DNA of 64,000 bases from Roseovarius halotolerans (GTDB taxonomy: Bacteria > Pseudomonadota > Alphaproteobacteria > Rhodobacterales > Rhodobacteraceae). Every line of letters begins with the position of its first letter. Position 1 is the stretch's first letter. The notes beneath the pieces were generated by a model. That model worked only from the letters and a program-made list of their open reading frames with translations. It did no database searches and had not been told where the DNA came from. Below are positions 28,959 to 38,369 of the stretch, in pieces. The stretch covers positions 310,001 to 374,000 of the forward strand of contig NZ_FWFU01000002.1 of assembly GCF_900172255.1 (NCBI RefSeq). Reading direction: 5' to 3'. Made by a program: the position numbers and the translations under genes.

Positions 28959-29943
28959 GGCGGACGCCCTGACACCCCCGCTCTTCACCCCCCTTCCCCG
29001 GCCCCACAATGCCGATGGCGCGCCGCGCAAGGTCGGCGTCGAGATCGAGCTGGGCGGGTTGGACGAGGGCGAGGTCGCCCGGATTTGCGCCGAGGTTCTC
29101 GGCGGGCGGGCCGAACAGGGCGACGGGACACTCTGGACCGTCCACGACACGCGAATCGGCAAGATCGAGGTCTATCTCGACACGTCACTGCGCAAGGCGA
29201 CACGCAGCAAGCTGCGCGACCTGGCGCTTGATCTCGGGCGCGAGGTGATCCCGGTCGAGATCGTGACCCAGCCGCTGGATATGGCCGAGCTCGCGACGTT
29301 GCACGACCTGACCGGCGCCTTGCGCCATGCGGGTGCTCTTGGCAGTGGCGCGGGTTGGGTGTTCGGCTTCGGGCTGCACCTCAATATCGAGATCGCCTCG
29401 GACCGGAACGCCGATATCCTGCGCCCGATGCTGGCCTATGCGCTGATCGAGGACTGGCTGCGCCATGCCGAGCCGATCGACGACTCGCGCCGCCTGTTGC
29501 CCTTTACCGATCCCTACCCCACCAATTTCGTGCGCGCGCTGCTCGGGCTGGGGATGGATGCATCGCTGCGCGAGATGATCGCGGTCTATCTTGAACATAC
29601 GCCGTCGCGAAATCGCGGGCTCGATATGCTGCCGATCTTCGCGCATCTCGCACCCGAAACGGTCGAAGACGCCGTGAGCGAATCCGTATCGTCGCGCCCC
29701 GCCTTTCATTTCCGCCTGCCCGATTCCCGGATCGACGAGCCCGGCTGGTCGATCGCGCAGGAATGGCAACGCTGGGTCCTCGTCGAGCGCGTGGCCGCAG
29801 ATGAACGGCTGCTGACGCGGCTGGGGGCGGCATGGCTGGACGATCATGGGATGGTGACGTTTTCGCGCGCCAGCTGGGCGGAGCGCTGTGGCGCGCTGCT
29901 GCATCAATTCGGGCATGACCTGCCGCTGGCTGAACACCGATGA
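28951..29943 (+). CDS. Amidoligase family protein
   Basis: About 330 residues. The ATP-grasp/COOH-NH2 ligase-like amidoligase fold is suggested by [33 protein letters not shown] and [12 protein letters not shown]. Such enzymes are proposed to form amide or peptide bonds on small molecules or cell-wall material. No ATG precedes the conserved region in frame; a TTG at 28951 overlapping the rlmN stop is the likely start. The next gene, a class I glutamine amidotransferase, overlaps by 4 bases, a known pairing for this family. Confidence 0.82.
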   Translation: MAKADALTPPLFTPLPRPHNADGAPRKVGVEIELGGLDEGEVARICAEVLGGRAEQGDGTLWTVHDTRIGKIEVYLDTSLRKATRSKLRDLALDLGREVIPVEIVTQPLDMAELATLHDLTGALRHAGALGSGAGWVFGFGLHLNIEIASDRNADILRPMLAYALIEDWLRHAEPIDDSRRLLPFTDPYPTNFVRALLGLGMDASLREMIAVYLEHTPSRNRGLDMLPIFAHLAPETVEDAVSESVSSRPAFHFRLPDSRIDEPGWSIAQEWQRWVLVERVAADERLLTRLGAAWLDDHGMVTFSRASWAERCGALLHQFGHDLPLAEHR

Positions 29944-30653
29944 GCCGTCCGCTTGTCGGAGTCACCACGTCGCGCCGCTCGGGCTGGCGCATCTTTCCGC
30001 TGATTGCCCTGAATGTCTGGATGGCGGGGGGCCGCGCCCAGCGATGGGTCGACGGGTCGGACGCGCGGGTCGAGGACGTGGACGGGCTGATCATCGGCGG
30101 CGGCGACGACATCTCGCCCGACCTCTATGGCGGGCAACTTGTCAGTTCGGCGCGGCTCGATCCGGGACGCGACGCGCTGGAACGCCGGCTGGTGCATGAC
30201 GCCTTCGATCTGGACAAGCCGGTGCTGGGGATCTGCCGGGGCAGCCAGATGCTGAACGTGGCGCTTGGCGGGACGCTGCATCAGGATGCCTATGACGCCT
30301 ATCGCGACAGCGACCGCCACCGCACGATCCTGCCGCGCAAGACGGTGCTGATCACCCCCGGCACGCGGCTGGCAAGGCTGGCGGGCGACGCACCGATGAA
30401 GATCAACGCGCTGCACTCTCAGGCCGTCGATAGATTGGGCGATGGCTTGCGCGTCGCGGCACGCGACCGGGGCGGCATGATCCAGGCCATCGAGCGTCTG
30501 CACGACCCGTTCGCCATCGGCGTCCAGTGGCACCCCGAGCACCTGTTCTATGCGCGCCGCCAACAGGGACTGTTCCGCGCGCTGATCGCTGCGGCCAGGG
30601 CACGCCAGGCGCATCGCGACCAGATGGAACAGGTGGACAGCACCGGACTCTAG
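29940..30653 (+). CDS. Gamma-glutamyl-GABA hydrolase family (class I glutamine amidotransferase)
   Basis: A 237-residue peptidase C26/PuuD-type enzyme. It starts RPLVGVTTSRRSGW. The nucleophile elbow is LGICRGSQMLNVALGGTLHQD (Cys in GICRG), and the catalytic His-Glu pair is in IGVQWHPEHL. It probably hydrolyses a gamma-glutamyl or isopeptide bond formed by the upstream amidoligase; that pathway link is inferred from the 4-base overlap and known pairings. Confidence 0.88.
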   Translation: MSRPLVGVTTSRRSGWRIFPLIALNVWMAGGRAQRWVDGSDARVEDVDGLIIGGGDDISPDLYGGQLVSSARLDPGRDALERRLVHDAFDLDKPVLGICRGSQMLNVALGGTLHQDAYDAYRDSDRHRTILPRKTVLITPGTRLARLAGDAPMKINALHSQAVDRLGDGLRVAARDRGGMIQAIERLHDPFAIGVQWHPEHLFYARRQQGLFRALIAAARARQAHRDQMEQVDSTGL

Positions 30654-30768
30654 GCGCGCTCCGCATCCCGCCGCGATGAAACCCCCGGCTTGCCGCATTT
30701 CCGAACGATTGTTGCCACCAACCGATTTTATCGCTGATTTTACCGAAACTGTTTTGATGGTGGAAACG

Positions 30769-30969
30769 ATGAAACAATATACGAGTGAAGCGGAAACAGA
30801 GATCCTGAACCTGGTCCTGCGCGAGCGCAGCATGGCGGTGTCAGAGCGCGAATGGCAGCATCGCCTGCGCGGCTATGGCTATGCCATCAGGGATACGACC
30901 GAAGGCCGCATCGTGACCTCGCTGGTCCGTGGCAGCCTTCTGTGCTCGCTGCCCGCCCACGCGGCCTGA
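30769..30969 (+). CDS. Small hypothetical protein
   Basis: A 66-residue protein, MKQYTSEAETEILNLVLRER then EREWQHRLRGYGYAIRDTTE. It has a soluble alpha/beta pattern and no membrane segment. A GGTGGAAAC ribosome binding site favours the ATG at 30769 over in-frame ATGs upstream. I do not recognise it; it may be a regulator-sized conserved protein of Rhodobacteraceae. Confidence 0.65.
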   Translation: MKQYTSEAETEILNLVLRERSMAVSEREWQHRLRGYGYAIRDTTEGRIVTSLVRGSLLCSLPAHAA

Positions 30970-31051
30970 CAGCCCCTCCTATCACACGATCCTCCCGGGC
31001 CGGGCGGTGCGCCCTTGCGGGGCCGCCCGGCGGGTGATCGCGGCTCGGGGT

Positions 31052-31876
31052 TCAGCAGGCCTGGTCGCTATACCAGGCGTCGATGACCTCCATCGCCTGT
31101 TGCGCGGTCTCGACAAAGCTGAACAGCTCAAGGTCTTCGGGGCTGATCGTTCCGGCATCCGCCAGCGCGTCCCAGTTGATGATCTTGCGCCAGAATTCCT
31201 CGCCGAACAGCAGGAAGGGCACCTTGTTCATGCGATCCGTCTGGATCAGCGTCAGCGCCTCGAACATCTCGTCGAGGGTGCCGAAACCGCCGGGAAAGAC
31301 GCAGATCGCCTTGGCGCGCATCAGGAAATGCATCTTGCGGATGCCGAAATAGTGGAAGTTGAAGCACAGGCCGGGCGTCACGTATTCGTTCGGGGCCTGT
31401 TCGTGGGGCAGCACGATATTGAGCCCGATCGACGCGCCCCCCGCGTCGTCCGCGCCGCGGTTGCCCGCCTCCATCACGCCGGGACCGCCACCCGTGGCCA
31501 CCACCAGTTCGCGCCCGTAGCTGGCCATTGATTTCATCGTCACCAGCCGGGCGAATTCGCGCGCCTCGTCATAGAAACGCGACAGGTCCGCAAGGGTCTC
31601 GGTGCGGGCGGTGTCACGCTTGGAGGGTTCGGGGATGCGGGCGCCGCCGAACAGCACCACGGTGCTTTCGATGCTGCGCTCGTTGAGGATCATCTCGGGC
31701 TTCAGCAGCTCCAGCTGAAGACGCACCGGGCGCAATTCGTCACGGCACAGGAAATCGGGATCGGCGAAGGCCAGCCGATAGGCCGGGGCGCGGGTCTGGG
31801 GCGTGTCGGGCACCTGTTCGGCGCTGCTTCGGTCGGTATGGGCGTCGCGGAACTGGCTGTGACGTTCGTCATCCAT
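31052..31876 (-). CDS. LOG-family (TIGR00730) Rossmann-fold protein
   Basis: A 274-residue protein of the cytokinin-activating LOG / lysine-decarboxylase-like family. It has [17 protein letters not shown] and the phosphoribohydrolase signature [15 protein letters not shown]. In bacteria such enzymes release a base from nucleoside monophosphates. The N-terminal ~60 residues extend beyond the short LOG type, as in longer bacterial homologues. Confidence 0.88.
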   Translation of the reverse strand: MDDERHSQFRDAHTDRSSAEQVPDTPQTRAPAYRLAFADPDFLCRDELRPVRLQLELLKPEMILNERSIESTVVLFGGARIPEPSKRDTARTETLADLSRFYDEAREFARLVTMKSMASYGRELVVATGGGPGVMEAGNRGADDAGGASIGLNIVLPHEQAPNEYVTPGLCFNFHYFGIRKMHFLMRAKAICVFPGGFGTLDEMFEALTLIQTDRMNKVPFLLFGEEFWRKIINWDALADAGTISPEDLELFSFVETAQQAMEVIDAWYSDQAC

Positions 31877-32055
31877 GTCGGGGCGGTCCTTGTCTGCGTG
31901 TTCGCTTCAGGCCTAGCCGGTTCGCGCCCCCAAGGGAAGGCATCGGCGCCATTTCCGCCCGTCGATCGCGCGGGTTTGACTTGTTGCGCCGCGCGCTTGC
32001 GGACCGTATAGGTCATGCCCCAAGGGACAGCACCAGATTGACGGAGAGAAAGCCG

Positions 32056-32883
32056 ATGTCGAACGCCCAACTTGAGCACGCGATCGAAGCCGCCTGGGAG
32101 GCGCGCGACACCATCACCCCGTCCACCGGCGGCGAAACGCGCGAGGCCATCGAATCCACCCTCGATGCGCTGGACAGCGGCAAGCTGCGCGTGGCCGAGC
32201 GGCAGGAAAACGGCGACTGGCACGTCAATCAATGGGCCAAGAAGGCGGTTCTCCTGGGCTTTCGCATCAAGGACATGGAAATCCAGCCCGGCGGCCCGCA
32301 GGGCGGCGGCTGGTGGGACAAGGTCGACAGCAAGTTCAAGGGCTGGGACGACGATCAATGGCGCGACGCGGGCTTTCGCGCGGTCCCCAACTGCATCGTG
32401 CGCAAATCCGCCTATATCGCGCCGGGCGTCGTTCTGATGCCGAGTTTCGTGAACCTTGGCGCCTATGTGGACCAGGGCTCGATGGTCGATACATGGGCCA
32501 CCGTCGGCAGCTGCGCGCAGATCGGCAAGAACGTCCACCTTTCGGGCGGCGTCGGGATCGGCGGCGTGCTGGAACCGATGCAGGCAGGCCCCACCATCAT
32601 CGAGGACAACTGCTTTATCGGCGCGCGCTCCGAGGTGGTCGAAGGCTGCATCGTGCGCGAAGGCTCGGTGCTCGGCATGGGCGTCTATATCGGCAAGTCC
32701 ACCAAGATCGTCGACCGCGAAACCGGCGAGGTCTTCATCGGCGAGGTGCCGCCCTATTCGGTGGTCGTGTCGGGCTCGATGCCCACGAAGAACAACCTCA
32801 ATCTTTACTGCGCGGTGATCGTCAAGCGCGTGGACGCCCAGACACGGTCGAAAACAGCGATCAACGAATTGCTGCGCGACTGA
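32056..32883 (+). CDS. dapD: 2,3,4,5-tetrahydropyridine-2,6-dicarboxylate N-succinyltransferase
   Basis: Succinylates tetrahydrodipicolinate in lysine and diaminopimelate synthesis. It has 275 residues. The left-handed beta-helix hexapeptide repeats show as [39 protein letters not shown] and [16 protein letters not shown]. The ATG at 32056 gives the usual short helical N-terminus. It is paired metabolically with dapE at 4997. Confidence 0.97.
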   Translation: MSNAQLEHAIEAAWEARDTITPSTGGETREAIESTLDALDSGKLRVAERQENGDWHVNQWAKKAVLLGFRIKDMEIQPGGPQGGGWWDKVDSKFKGWDDDQWRDAGFRAVPNCIVRKSAYIAPGVVLMPSFVNLGAYVDQGSMVDTWATVGSCAQIGKNVHLSGGVGIGGVLEPMQAGPTIIEDNCFIGARSEVVEGCIVREGSVLGMGVYIGKSTKIVDRETGEVFIGEVPPYSVVVSGSMPTKNNLNLYCAVIVKRVDAQTRSKTAINELLRD

Positions 32884-32939
32884 ATCGCAACGAATTGCGC
32901 GCGGCCCTGCGGGGGCGCGCGCTATGGCAGCGCGTCCAG

Positions 32940-32956
32940 TTTAGAATCGTTCCAAA
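32940..32956 (+). promoter_or_regulatory. Candidate Irr-binding ICE box upstream of nfu
   Basis: TTTAGAATCGTTCCAAA is close to the alphaproteobacterial iron control element TTTAGAA-N3-TTCTAAA bound by Irr, with one mismatch in the right arm. It abuts the -35 box of a promoter-like pair, consistent with iron control of an iron-sulfur scaffold gene. The match is visual only. Confidence 0.55.
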
Positions 32957-32958
32957 CC

Positions 32959-32987
32959 TTGACAGTCGGACCATGCGGGCGCATATC
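32959..32987 (+). promoter_or_regulatory. Sigma-70-like promoter of nfu
   Basis: TTGACA at 32959-32964 and CATATC at 32982-32987 are separated by 17 bases. The ATG of the Nfu gene is 30 bases further. The candidate ICE box overlaps the upstream side. Confidence 0.6.
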
Positions 32988-33016
32988 GTAGGGCATCCAC
33001 TGGAAAGGCCCGACCC

Positions 33017-33580
33017 ATGTTCATTCAGACCGAGTCCACCCCGAACCCCGCGACGCTGAAATTCCTTCCCGGCCAGACCGTTCTCGAGGCGGGCACGGCG
33101 GATTTCGCAAGCGCCGAGGCGACCGACAATTCGCCGCTGGCCAAGCGCATCTTCGGTGTGCAGGGCGTTACCGGCGTGTTTTTCGGCAATGACTTCGTGA
33201 CCGTGACCAAGGCCGAAGGCGCGGAATGGGACCACATGAAACCCGCCATCCTGGGCGCGATCATGGAGCATTTCCAATCCGGCACCCCGGTCATGACCGG
33301 CGAGGCCGACGCCTCCTCGGGTCATGCGGATCACGAGGGCGAGGATTCCGAGATCGTCGGCCAGATCAAGGAGCTGCTGGACACCCGCGTGCGCCCCGCC
33401 GTGGCGCAGGATGGTGGCGACATCACCTTCCACGGCTTCGAGCGCGGCGTCGTCTACCTGCACATGCAGGGCGCCTGCGCGGGCTGCCCGTCCTCGACCA
33501 TCACCCTGAAAATGGGGATCGAGAACCTGCTGCGCCATTACATCCCCGAAGTGACCGAGGTGCGCCCCGTTGGTATCTGA
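33017..33580 (+). CDS. NifU-like iron-sulfur scaffold (Nfu type)
   Basis: A 187-residue protein with an N-terminal Nfu_N domain (MFIQTESTPNPATLKFLPGQ) and a C-terminal NifU domain (VRPAVAQDGGDITFHGFERG) containing the CAGCPSS cluster-binding cysteines. It assembles or delivers 4Fe-4S clusters. It is first in a run with tsaB and rimI; its stop overlaps the tsaB start. Confidence 0.93.
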   Translation: MFIQTESTPNPATLKFLPGQTVLEAGTADFASAEATDNSPLAKRIFGVQGVTGVFFGNDFVTVTKAEGAEWDHMKPAILGAIMEHFQSGTPVMTGEADASSGHADHEGEDSEIVGQIKELLDTRVRPAVAQDGGDITFHGFERGVVYLHMQGACAGCPSSTITLKMGIENLLRHYIPEVTEVRPVGI

Positions 33581-34160
33581 CGGCGCCCTGACACTGGCAC
33601 TCGACACATCGGCCGCGCATTGCGCGGCCGCTTTGCTGTCTGGCGACAGGCTCCTGGATGCCCGCGCCGAGGACATGGGCCGCGGTCAGGCCGAACGGCT
33701 GATGCCGCTGATCGAAGAGATGCTCGCGGATGCGGGTGTCGCATGGCGCGATCTGGACCGGATCGGCGTCGGCATCGGCCCCGGCAATTTCACCGGTATC
33801 AGGATCTCGGTATCGGCGGCGCGCGGCCTGGCGCTCGCGCTGGATATCCCTGCCATCGGCGTGTCGGGTTTCGACGCGATTTCGCATGGCGTCAGCGGCG
33901 CGCATCTGCCGGTCCTGCCCGCGCCACGCGGGATGCTCTATGCCCGCCCCGAGGGCGGTGCCGCGCAGTTGATGCAGCCCGGCGAAGCCGACGCCACCGG
34001 CCTTGCGCTGGCCCAACTGCCACCGCCTGCCAAGCTGGCCGAGGCGATCGCGCGGGTGGCCGCGGCCACGCCAACCCCTCCCCCCGCACCCGCGCCGCTT
34101 TATGTGAAACCGGCAGACGCCGCGCCCTCGCGGGATGCGCCGCCGGTGATGCTCGACTGA
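33570..34160 (+). CDS. tsaB: tRNA threonylcarbamoyladenosine biosynthesis protein TsaB
   Basis: Partner of TsaD in the t6A37 modification of tRNA. It has 196 residues, with an ASKHA-type N-terminus (TLALDTSAAHCAAAL) and IGPGNFTGIRISVSAARGLA, the TsaB signature. TTG is the likely start, overlapping nfu by 11 bases. rimI follows 1 base later, a usual arrangement. Confidence 0.92.
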   Translation: MVSDGALTLALDTSAAHCAAALLSGDRLLDARAEDMGRGQAERLMPLIEEMLADAGVAWRDLDRIGVGIGPGNFTGIRISVSAARGLALALDIPAIGVSGFDAISHGVSGAHLPVLPAPRGMLYARPEGGAAQLMQPGEADATGLALAQLPPPAKLAEAIARVAAATPTPPPAPAPLYVKPADAAPSRDAPPVMLD

Positions 34161-34161
34161 C

Positions 34162-34644
34162 ATGGCGTGCACGCTGACGCCCGCCACGCTGGCCAGCCTG
34201 CATGGCCGCGCCTTTCTCGGGCAGGGGCGCGGCTGGAGCGAGGCGGAATTTGCGGGTCTGCTCGACAGCCCGCATGTCTTTGTTACCGGCGATGCCCGCG
34301 CCTTTGCGCTTGGCCGCGTCATCGCGGACGAGGCCGAGCTTCTGACCATCGCCACCGATCCGGCCTGTTCGCGACAGGGGCTGGGGCGCGCCTGCCTTGC
34401 CGCCTATGAAACGCAGGCGGTCGCGCGCGGCGCGCGCATCTCGTTCCTGGAGGTCGCGGCGGACAACGCGGCAGCGCGCGCGCTTTATGAAACGGCCGGA
34501 TATCAAGAGGCCGCGCGGCGCGCAGAATACTACCGGCGCGGCGCATATTCCGTCGATGCGCTGATTCTGCGCCGCGATCTGGACCCATCATCCGGCCCGG
34601 ACCGCGCCATAACCCCGGAACGATCCAGAAAATCCGAAGGATAG
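34162..34644 (+). CDS. rimI: Ribosomal protein S18-alanine N-acetyltransferase
   Basis: A 160-residue GNAT enzyme. The CoA loop is TIATDPACSRQGLGRACL, followed by EVAADNAAARALYETAGYQE, the RimI signature, and RRAEYYRRG. The start is 1 base after tsaB, so the pair is co-transcribed. The C-terminal ~25 residues form an Arg/Ser/Pro-rich extension beyond the compact domain. Confidence 0.9.
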   Translation: MACTLTPATLASLHGRAFLGQGRGWSEAEFAGLLDSPHVFVTGDARAFALGRVIADEAELLTIATDPACSRQGLGRACLAAYETQAVARGARISFLEVAADNAAARALYETAGYQEAARRAEYYRRGAYSVDALILRRDLDPSSGPDRAITPERSRKSEG

Positions 34645-34732
34645 GTCCAGTTTACAGGAATTGATCGGGCCTGACGCCTCTTGCCGCGCCTGTTCACTTG
34701 CAATGAAATGAAAACTGCGGCTAGGAACAGCC

Positions 34733-35650
34733 ATGCAAATCTATCTGCCCATAGCCGAGGTGTCGGTCAACGCCTTCCTCCTTCTGGGGCTGGGCGGCAT
34801 GGTTGGCGTTCTTTCGGGCATGTTCGGCGTTGGCGGGGGCTTCCTCATGACGCCGCTTCTGTTCTTCATCGGCATTCCGCCCGCTGTCGCCGTCGCCACC
34901 GAGGCGAACCAGATCGTTGCGTCGTCCTTCTCCGGTGTGCTGGCGCATCTGCGGCGCAAGACGGTTGATCTCAGGATGGGAACGGTGCTGCTCGTGGGCG
35001 GCCTGGCCGGGGCCGCGGTCGGCGTGATCCTGTTCAACTACCTGAAATCGCTGGGTCAGGTCGATCTGCTGGTGCGGCTCTGTTACGTCGTCTTTCTTGG
35101 CGTGATCGGCGGCATGATGTTCTTTGAAAGCCTGCGCGCGATCCGCCAGACCCGCTCGGGCAAGGTGGTCGCCAAGCGCAAGAAGCACAACTGGATTCAC
35201 GGACTGCCGCTCAAGATGCGGTTTCGCACCTCGGGGCTTTACATCAGCGTGATCCCCCCCGTTCTGGTCGGGGTGGCCGTGGGTATCCTTGCCGCGATCA
35301 TGGGCGTCGGTGGCGGCTTCATCATGGTTCCGGCGATGATCTATCTGCTGGGGATGCCGACCAAGGTGGTCGTGGGCACCTCGCTCTTTCAGATCATCTT
35401 CGTCACGGCCTTCACCACCATGCTGCACGCGACCACGAACTTTACCGTCGATGTGGTGCTGGCGGTGCTGCTGCTTGTGGGCGGCGTGATCGGCGCGCAG
35501 GTCGGCACGCAGATCGGCACCCGCATGAAGGCCGAACAGCTGCGCATCCTCTTGGCTCTGATGGTGCTGGTCGTCTGTTTCAAGCTGGCGCTGGACCTCT
35601 TGTTGCAGCCCTCCGAGATCTACTCGATCGCCGCACCGGGGGGGCATTGA
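34733..35650 (+). CDS. TauE/SafE family membrane exporter
   Basis: A 305-residue inner-membrane protein with about eight hydrophobic segments. It has the repeated signature GMFGVGGGFLMTPLL and, in the second half, GVGGGFIMVPAMIYLLG. Members are proposed to export sulfite or organosulfonates. The gene ends one base before a TIGR02186 gene, an arrangement found widely in this group. Confidence 0.9.
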   Translation: MQIYLPIAEVSVNAFLLLGLGGMVGVLSGMFGVGGGFLMTPLLFFIGIPPAVAVATEANQIVASSFSGVLAHLRRKTVDLRMGTVLLVGGLAGAAVGVILFNYLKSLGQVDLLVRLCYVVFLGVIGGMMFFESLRAIRQTRSGKVVAKRKKHNWIHGLPLKMRFRTSGLYISVIPPVLVGVAVGILAAIMGVGGGFIMVPAMIYLLGMPTKVVVGTSLFQIIFVTAFTTMLHATTNFTVDVVLAVLLLVGGVIGAQVGTQIGTRMKAEQLRILLALMVLVVCFKLALDLLLQPSEIYSIAAPGGH

Positions 35651-35651
35651 C

Positions 35652-36413
35652 ATGATGCTGCGGCTCGCACTCCTGCTTGCGCTCCTGGCGCTTCCGCTCA
35701 AGGCCGAAGAGGTGGTCATGGGCCTGTCGCGCGACCAGGTCCGCATCAATACCACGTTCGAGGGCTCGGAGATCCTTGTCTTCGGCGCGGTCAAGCGCGA
35801 GGCGCCCATCCCCGAACAGCCGCTCGATGTGATCGTGACCATCGCCGGGCCGTCCAAACCCCTGACCGTGCGCCGCAAGGAACGGGTTCTGGGGATCTGG
35901 GTGAACACCGACTCGGTCGGGATCGACGCCGCGCCCAGCTTCTACGCGGTGGCGGCCAGTGCGCCGCTCTCCGAGGTTCTGTCCAATGTCGAGGATCTGC
36001 GCCACAAGATCTCGATCAACAGCGCGATCCGTTCGGTCGGCGCGCCCGCCTCGATCAAGGACGCGCAGGCCTTTACCGATGCGCTGATCCGCATCCGCAT
36101 GCGCCAGAATGCCTATCAGATCCTCGAAGGCGCGGTGTCGCTGGAAGAACAGACCCTGTTCCGCGTCGCATTCGAACTGCCCGCGAACCTGACCGAGGGC
36201 GAATACCGCACCCGCATCTTCCTCACGCGCGGCGGCGAGGTGGTGTCGCAATACGAGACCGGGATCGACGTGCGCAAGGTGGGTCTGGAACGCTGGCTTT
36301 TCACCATGTCGCGCGAACAGGCGATGCTTTACGGGCTCATGTCGCTGGCCATCGCCATCGTCGCGGGCTGGAGCGCCTCGGCGGTGTTCCGGATGATGCG
36401 CCAGGGCGGCTGA
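35652..36413 (+). CDS. TIGR02186 family membrane-anchored protein
   Basis: A 253-residue protein with an N-terminal signal peptide (LRLALLLALLALPLKAEE), a periplasmic beta-rich domain starting with VMGLSRDQVRINTTFEGSEI, and a single C-terminal transmembrane helix (about 225-245). It is probably anchored with the domain outside. It is co-transcribed with the TauE-like exporter, so a joint transport role is inferred. The family's function is unknown. Confidence 0.88.
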   Translation: MMLRLALLLALLALPLKAEEVVMGLSRDQVRINTTFEGSEILVFGAVKREAPIPEQPLDVIVTIAGPSKPLTVRRKERVLGIWVNTDSVGIDAAPSFYAVAASAPLSEVLSNVEDLRHKISINSAIRSVGAPASIKDAQAFTDALIRIRMRQNAYQILEGAVSLEEQTLFRVAFELPANLTEGEYRTRIFLTRGGEVVSQYETGIDVRKVGLERWLFTMSREQAMLYGLMSLAIAIVAGWSASAVFRMMRQGG

Positions 36414-36498
36414 CAGCGCGGCGCCGCGCAGGCAAAACATCACATCGCGGGCCATTTCGCTTGCCCTGTGCCGCTAGGCGGGGCATCCCTTGGCCGTC

Positions 36499-37425
36499 AT
36501 GGAACTCGGACCTTATATCCTCCTGGCCTCGCTCGAAGGGGCGGTAACGGCGGCTGTGCTGGCGCTGACGGCGGTCGGGCTTGCGCTGGTGTTCGGCGTC
36601 ATGCGGGTGGTCAATATCGCGCATGGCGAATTCTTCATGCTTGGCGCCGTGATCGCCTGGTGGGTGGCGCAGACCGTGGGCGGGCATCCCGCCATCGGCT
36701 TCGCCGCCGCGCTGGTGATTGCACCGCTCGCCGTGGGGGCCATCGCGGCCGCCGCCGACATGACCATTCTCAAGCGGCTCGATTACGACCCTGAACGCAC
36801 CATCGTCGCCACCATCGGCCTGCTCTACATCCTTCAGCAACTGACCCTGATGACCTACGGCCCCGAGGCCCGCCCGGTCGAGGCGCCGTTCAACCAGCGC
36901 ATCGCCCTGCCCTGGATCGAGCATGGCGACACCGGCTGGCAGGTGATCTGGCCCTGGGGCCTTGGCACCACCAGCTACAAGCTGGCGGTGATCGGCGCGG
37001 CGGGCGTTGTGCTGGCCGGGGTGTGGCTGATGATGGCGCGCTCGAGGCTGGGGCTGGTGATGCGCGCAACGCAAGCCGACCGCGACATGGCGCTGGCCTT
37101 CGGCATCCCGGTGGAACGCGTCTATGCGCTGGTCTTCGGCATCGGTGCGGCGCTGGCGGCGCTGGCGGCGGTGCTGATCGTGCCGATCCAACAGGCGCAT
37201 TACCTGATGGGCGCCGACCCGCTGCTCCTGTCCTTCATCGTGGTCATCATCGGCGGGCTCGGCAGCCTGCCCGGTACGGTGCTGGCCGCCGTCCTGATCG
37301 GGCTCAGCGACGGGATCATCTCGGTCTTCTTCTCGCCGACGCTGGCCAAGATCATCGCCACGCTCCTGGTGGCGCTGGTGCTGGTGTTCCGCCCCGAGGG
37401 CCTCTTTGGGACGCGCCGGACATGA
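36499..37425 (+). CDS. Branched-chain amino acid type ABC permease (LivH)
   Basis: A 308-residue inner-membrane permease of the HAAT family, with about eight hydrophobic helices and the family motif GLALVFGVMRVVNIAHGEF. I chose the ATG at 36499 over a TTG at 36490. It is the first gene of a livHMGF-like operon (4-base overlaps follow). The substrate may be a branched-chain amino acid, urea or an amide; no substrate-binding gene is adjacent, so it is not known. Confidence 0.9.
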   Translation: MELGPYILLASLEGAVTAAVLALTAVGLALVFGVMRVVNIAHGEFFMLGAVIAWWVAQTVGGHPAIGFAAALVIAPLAVGAIAAAADMTILKRLDYDPERTIVATIGLLYILQQLTLMTYGPEARPVEAPFNQRIALPWIEHGDTGWQVIWPWGLGTTSYKLAVIGAAGVVLAGVWLMMARSRLGLVMRATQADRDMALAFGIPVERVYALVFGIGAALAALAAVLIVPIQQAHYLMGADPLLLSFIVVIIGGLGSLPGTVLAAVLIGLSDGIISVFFSPTLAKIIATLLVALVLVFRPEGLFGTRRT

Positions 37426-38369
37426 GCCACGAGACCCGGCGCATTCTTGCCCTGCATGGCGGGCTGCTGGTGCTTCTCTTGGGGCTGCAATTCGTGCTGC
37501 CCGCCTATCACCACGGCAACCTTGCCCGGATCATGGTGCTGGCCAGCTATGCGATCGGCTATAACATCCTGTTCGGCTATACCGGCCTTCTGAGTCTCGG
37601 GCATGCGCTGTTCTTCGCGGCCGGGATGTATGGCATGGGGCTGACCATCCAGCACGCGGGGTTCTCGCCCGCCCCGGCGCTGCTGGCGGGGCTTCTGGCG
37701 GGGGTGGCCGTCTCGGCAGGGCTGGCGGTGCTGGCGCTGCGCACAAGCGGCGTCGCCTTCATGATCGTGACGCTGATGTTCGCGCAGGCGGGCTACCTTT
37801 CGATCCTCTATTTCGGCGAATACACCCGCGGCGACGAGGGCTTCGTGATCCAGACCACGCAGCGGATGCTCTGGGGGATCGACCTCAGCGATCCGACCAA
37901 CCGCTACCTTGCGGCGCTCCTTTTGTTCTCGGTCTGCCTCGGGCTCAGCCTGTGGCTGGTGCGCGCGCCTTTCGGGCGGGTGCTGGTGGCGATCCGCGAG
38001 AACGAGGAACGCGTGCGCATGCTCGGCTATGACACCCACGCCCACAAGCTGGGCGCGATGATCGTCTCGGGCACGATCTCGGCACTGGCGGGGGCGGTCT
38101 ACGGGCTGCTTTTCGGCTATGCGGGCGCCAGCTTCGCCAGCGTGCAGTATTCCATCTTCCCGCTGCTCTGGGTGCTTCTGGGTGGGGCTGGCACGGTTCT
38201 CGGGCCATTCCTCGGCACGCTCTTCATGTTCTACCTCATCGACCTCAGCTCGGGGCTGACCACTGCCTACATGCTGATCGCGGGCGTGGCGCTGGTGGTG
38301 CTGACGCTGTTCGCACCCCAAGGTCTCGCCGGAGAGCTGCGCCGCAGGCTCTGGGGGTGGCTGCCATGA
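37422..38369 (+). CDS. Branched-chain amino acid type ABC permease (LivM)
   Basis: A 315-residue integral membrane protein. The LivM signature appears as AIGYNILFGYTGLLSLGHALFF and the later RVRMLGYDTHAHKLGAMIVSG. The start codon overlaps the LivH stop by 4 bases and the end overlaps LivG by 4 bases. It forms the heterodimeric channel with LivH. Confidence 0.92.
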   Translation: MSHETRRILALHGGLLVLLLGLQFVLPAYHHGNLARIMVLASYAIGYNILFGYTGLLSLGHALFFAAGMYGMGLTIQHAGFSPAPALLAGLLAGVAVSAGLAVLALRTSGVAFMIVTLMFAQAGYLSILYFGEYTRGDEGFVIQTTQRMLWGIDLSDPTNRYLAALLLFSVCLGLSLWLVRAPFGRVLVAIRENEERVRMLGYDTHAHKLGAMIVSGTISALAGAVYGLLFGYAGASFASVQYSIFPLLWVLLGGAGTVLGPFLGTLFMFYLIDLSSGLTTAYMLIAGVALVVLTLFAPQGLAGELRRRLWGWLP

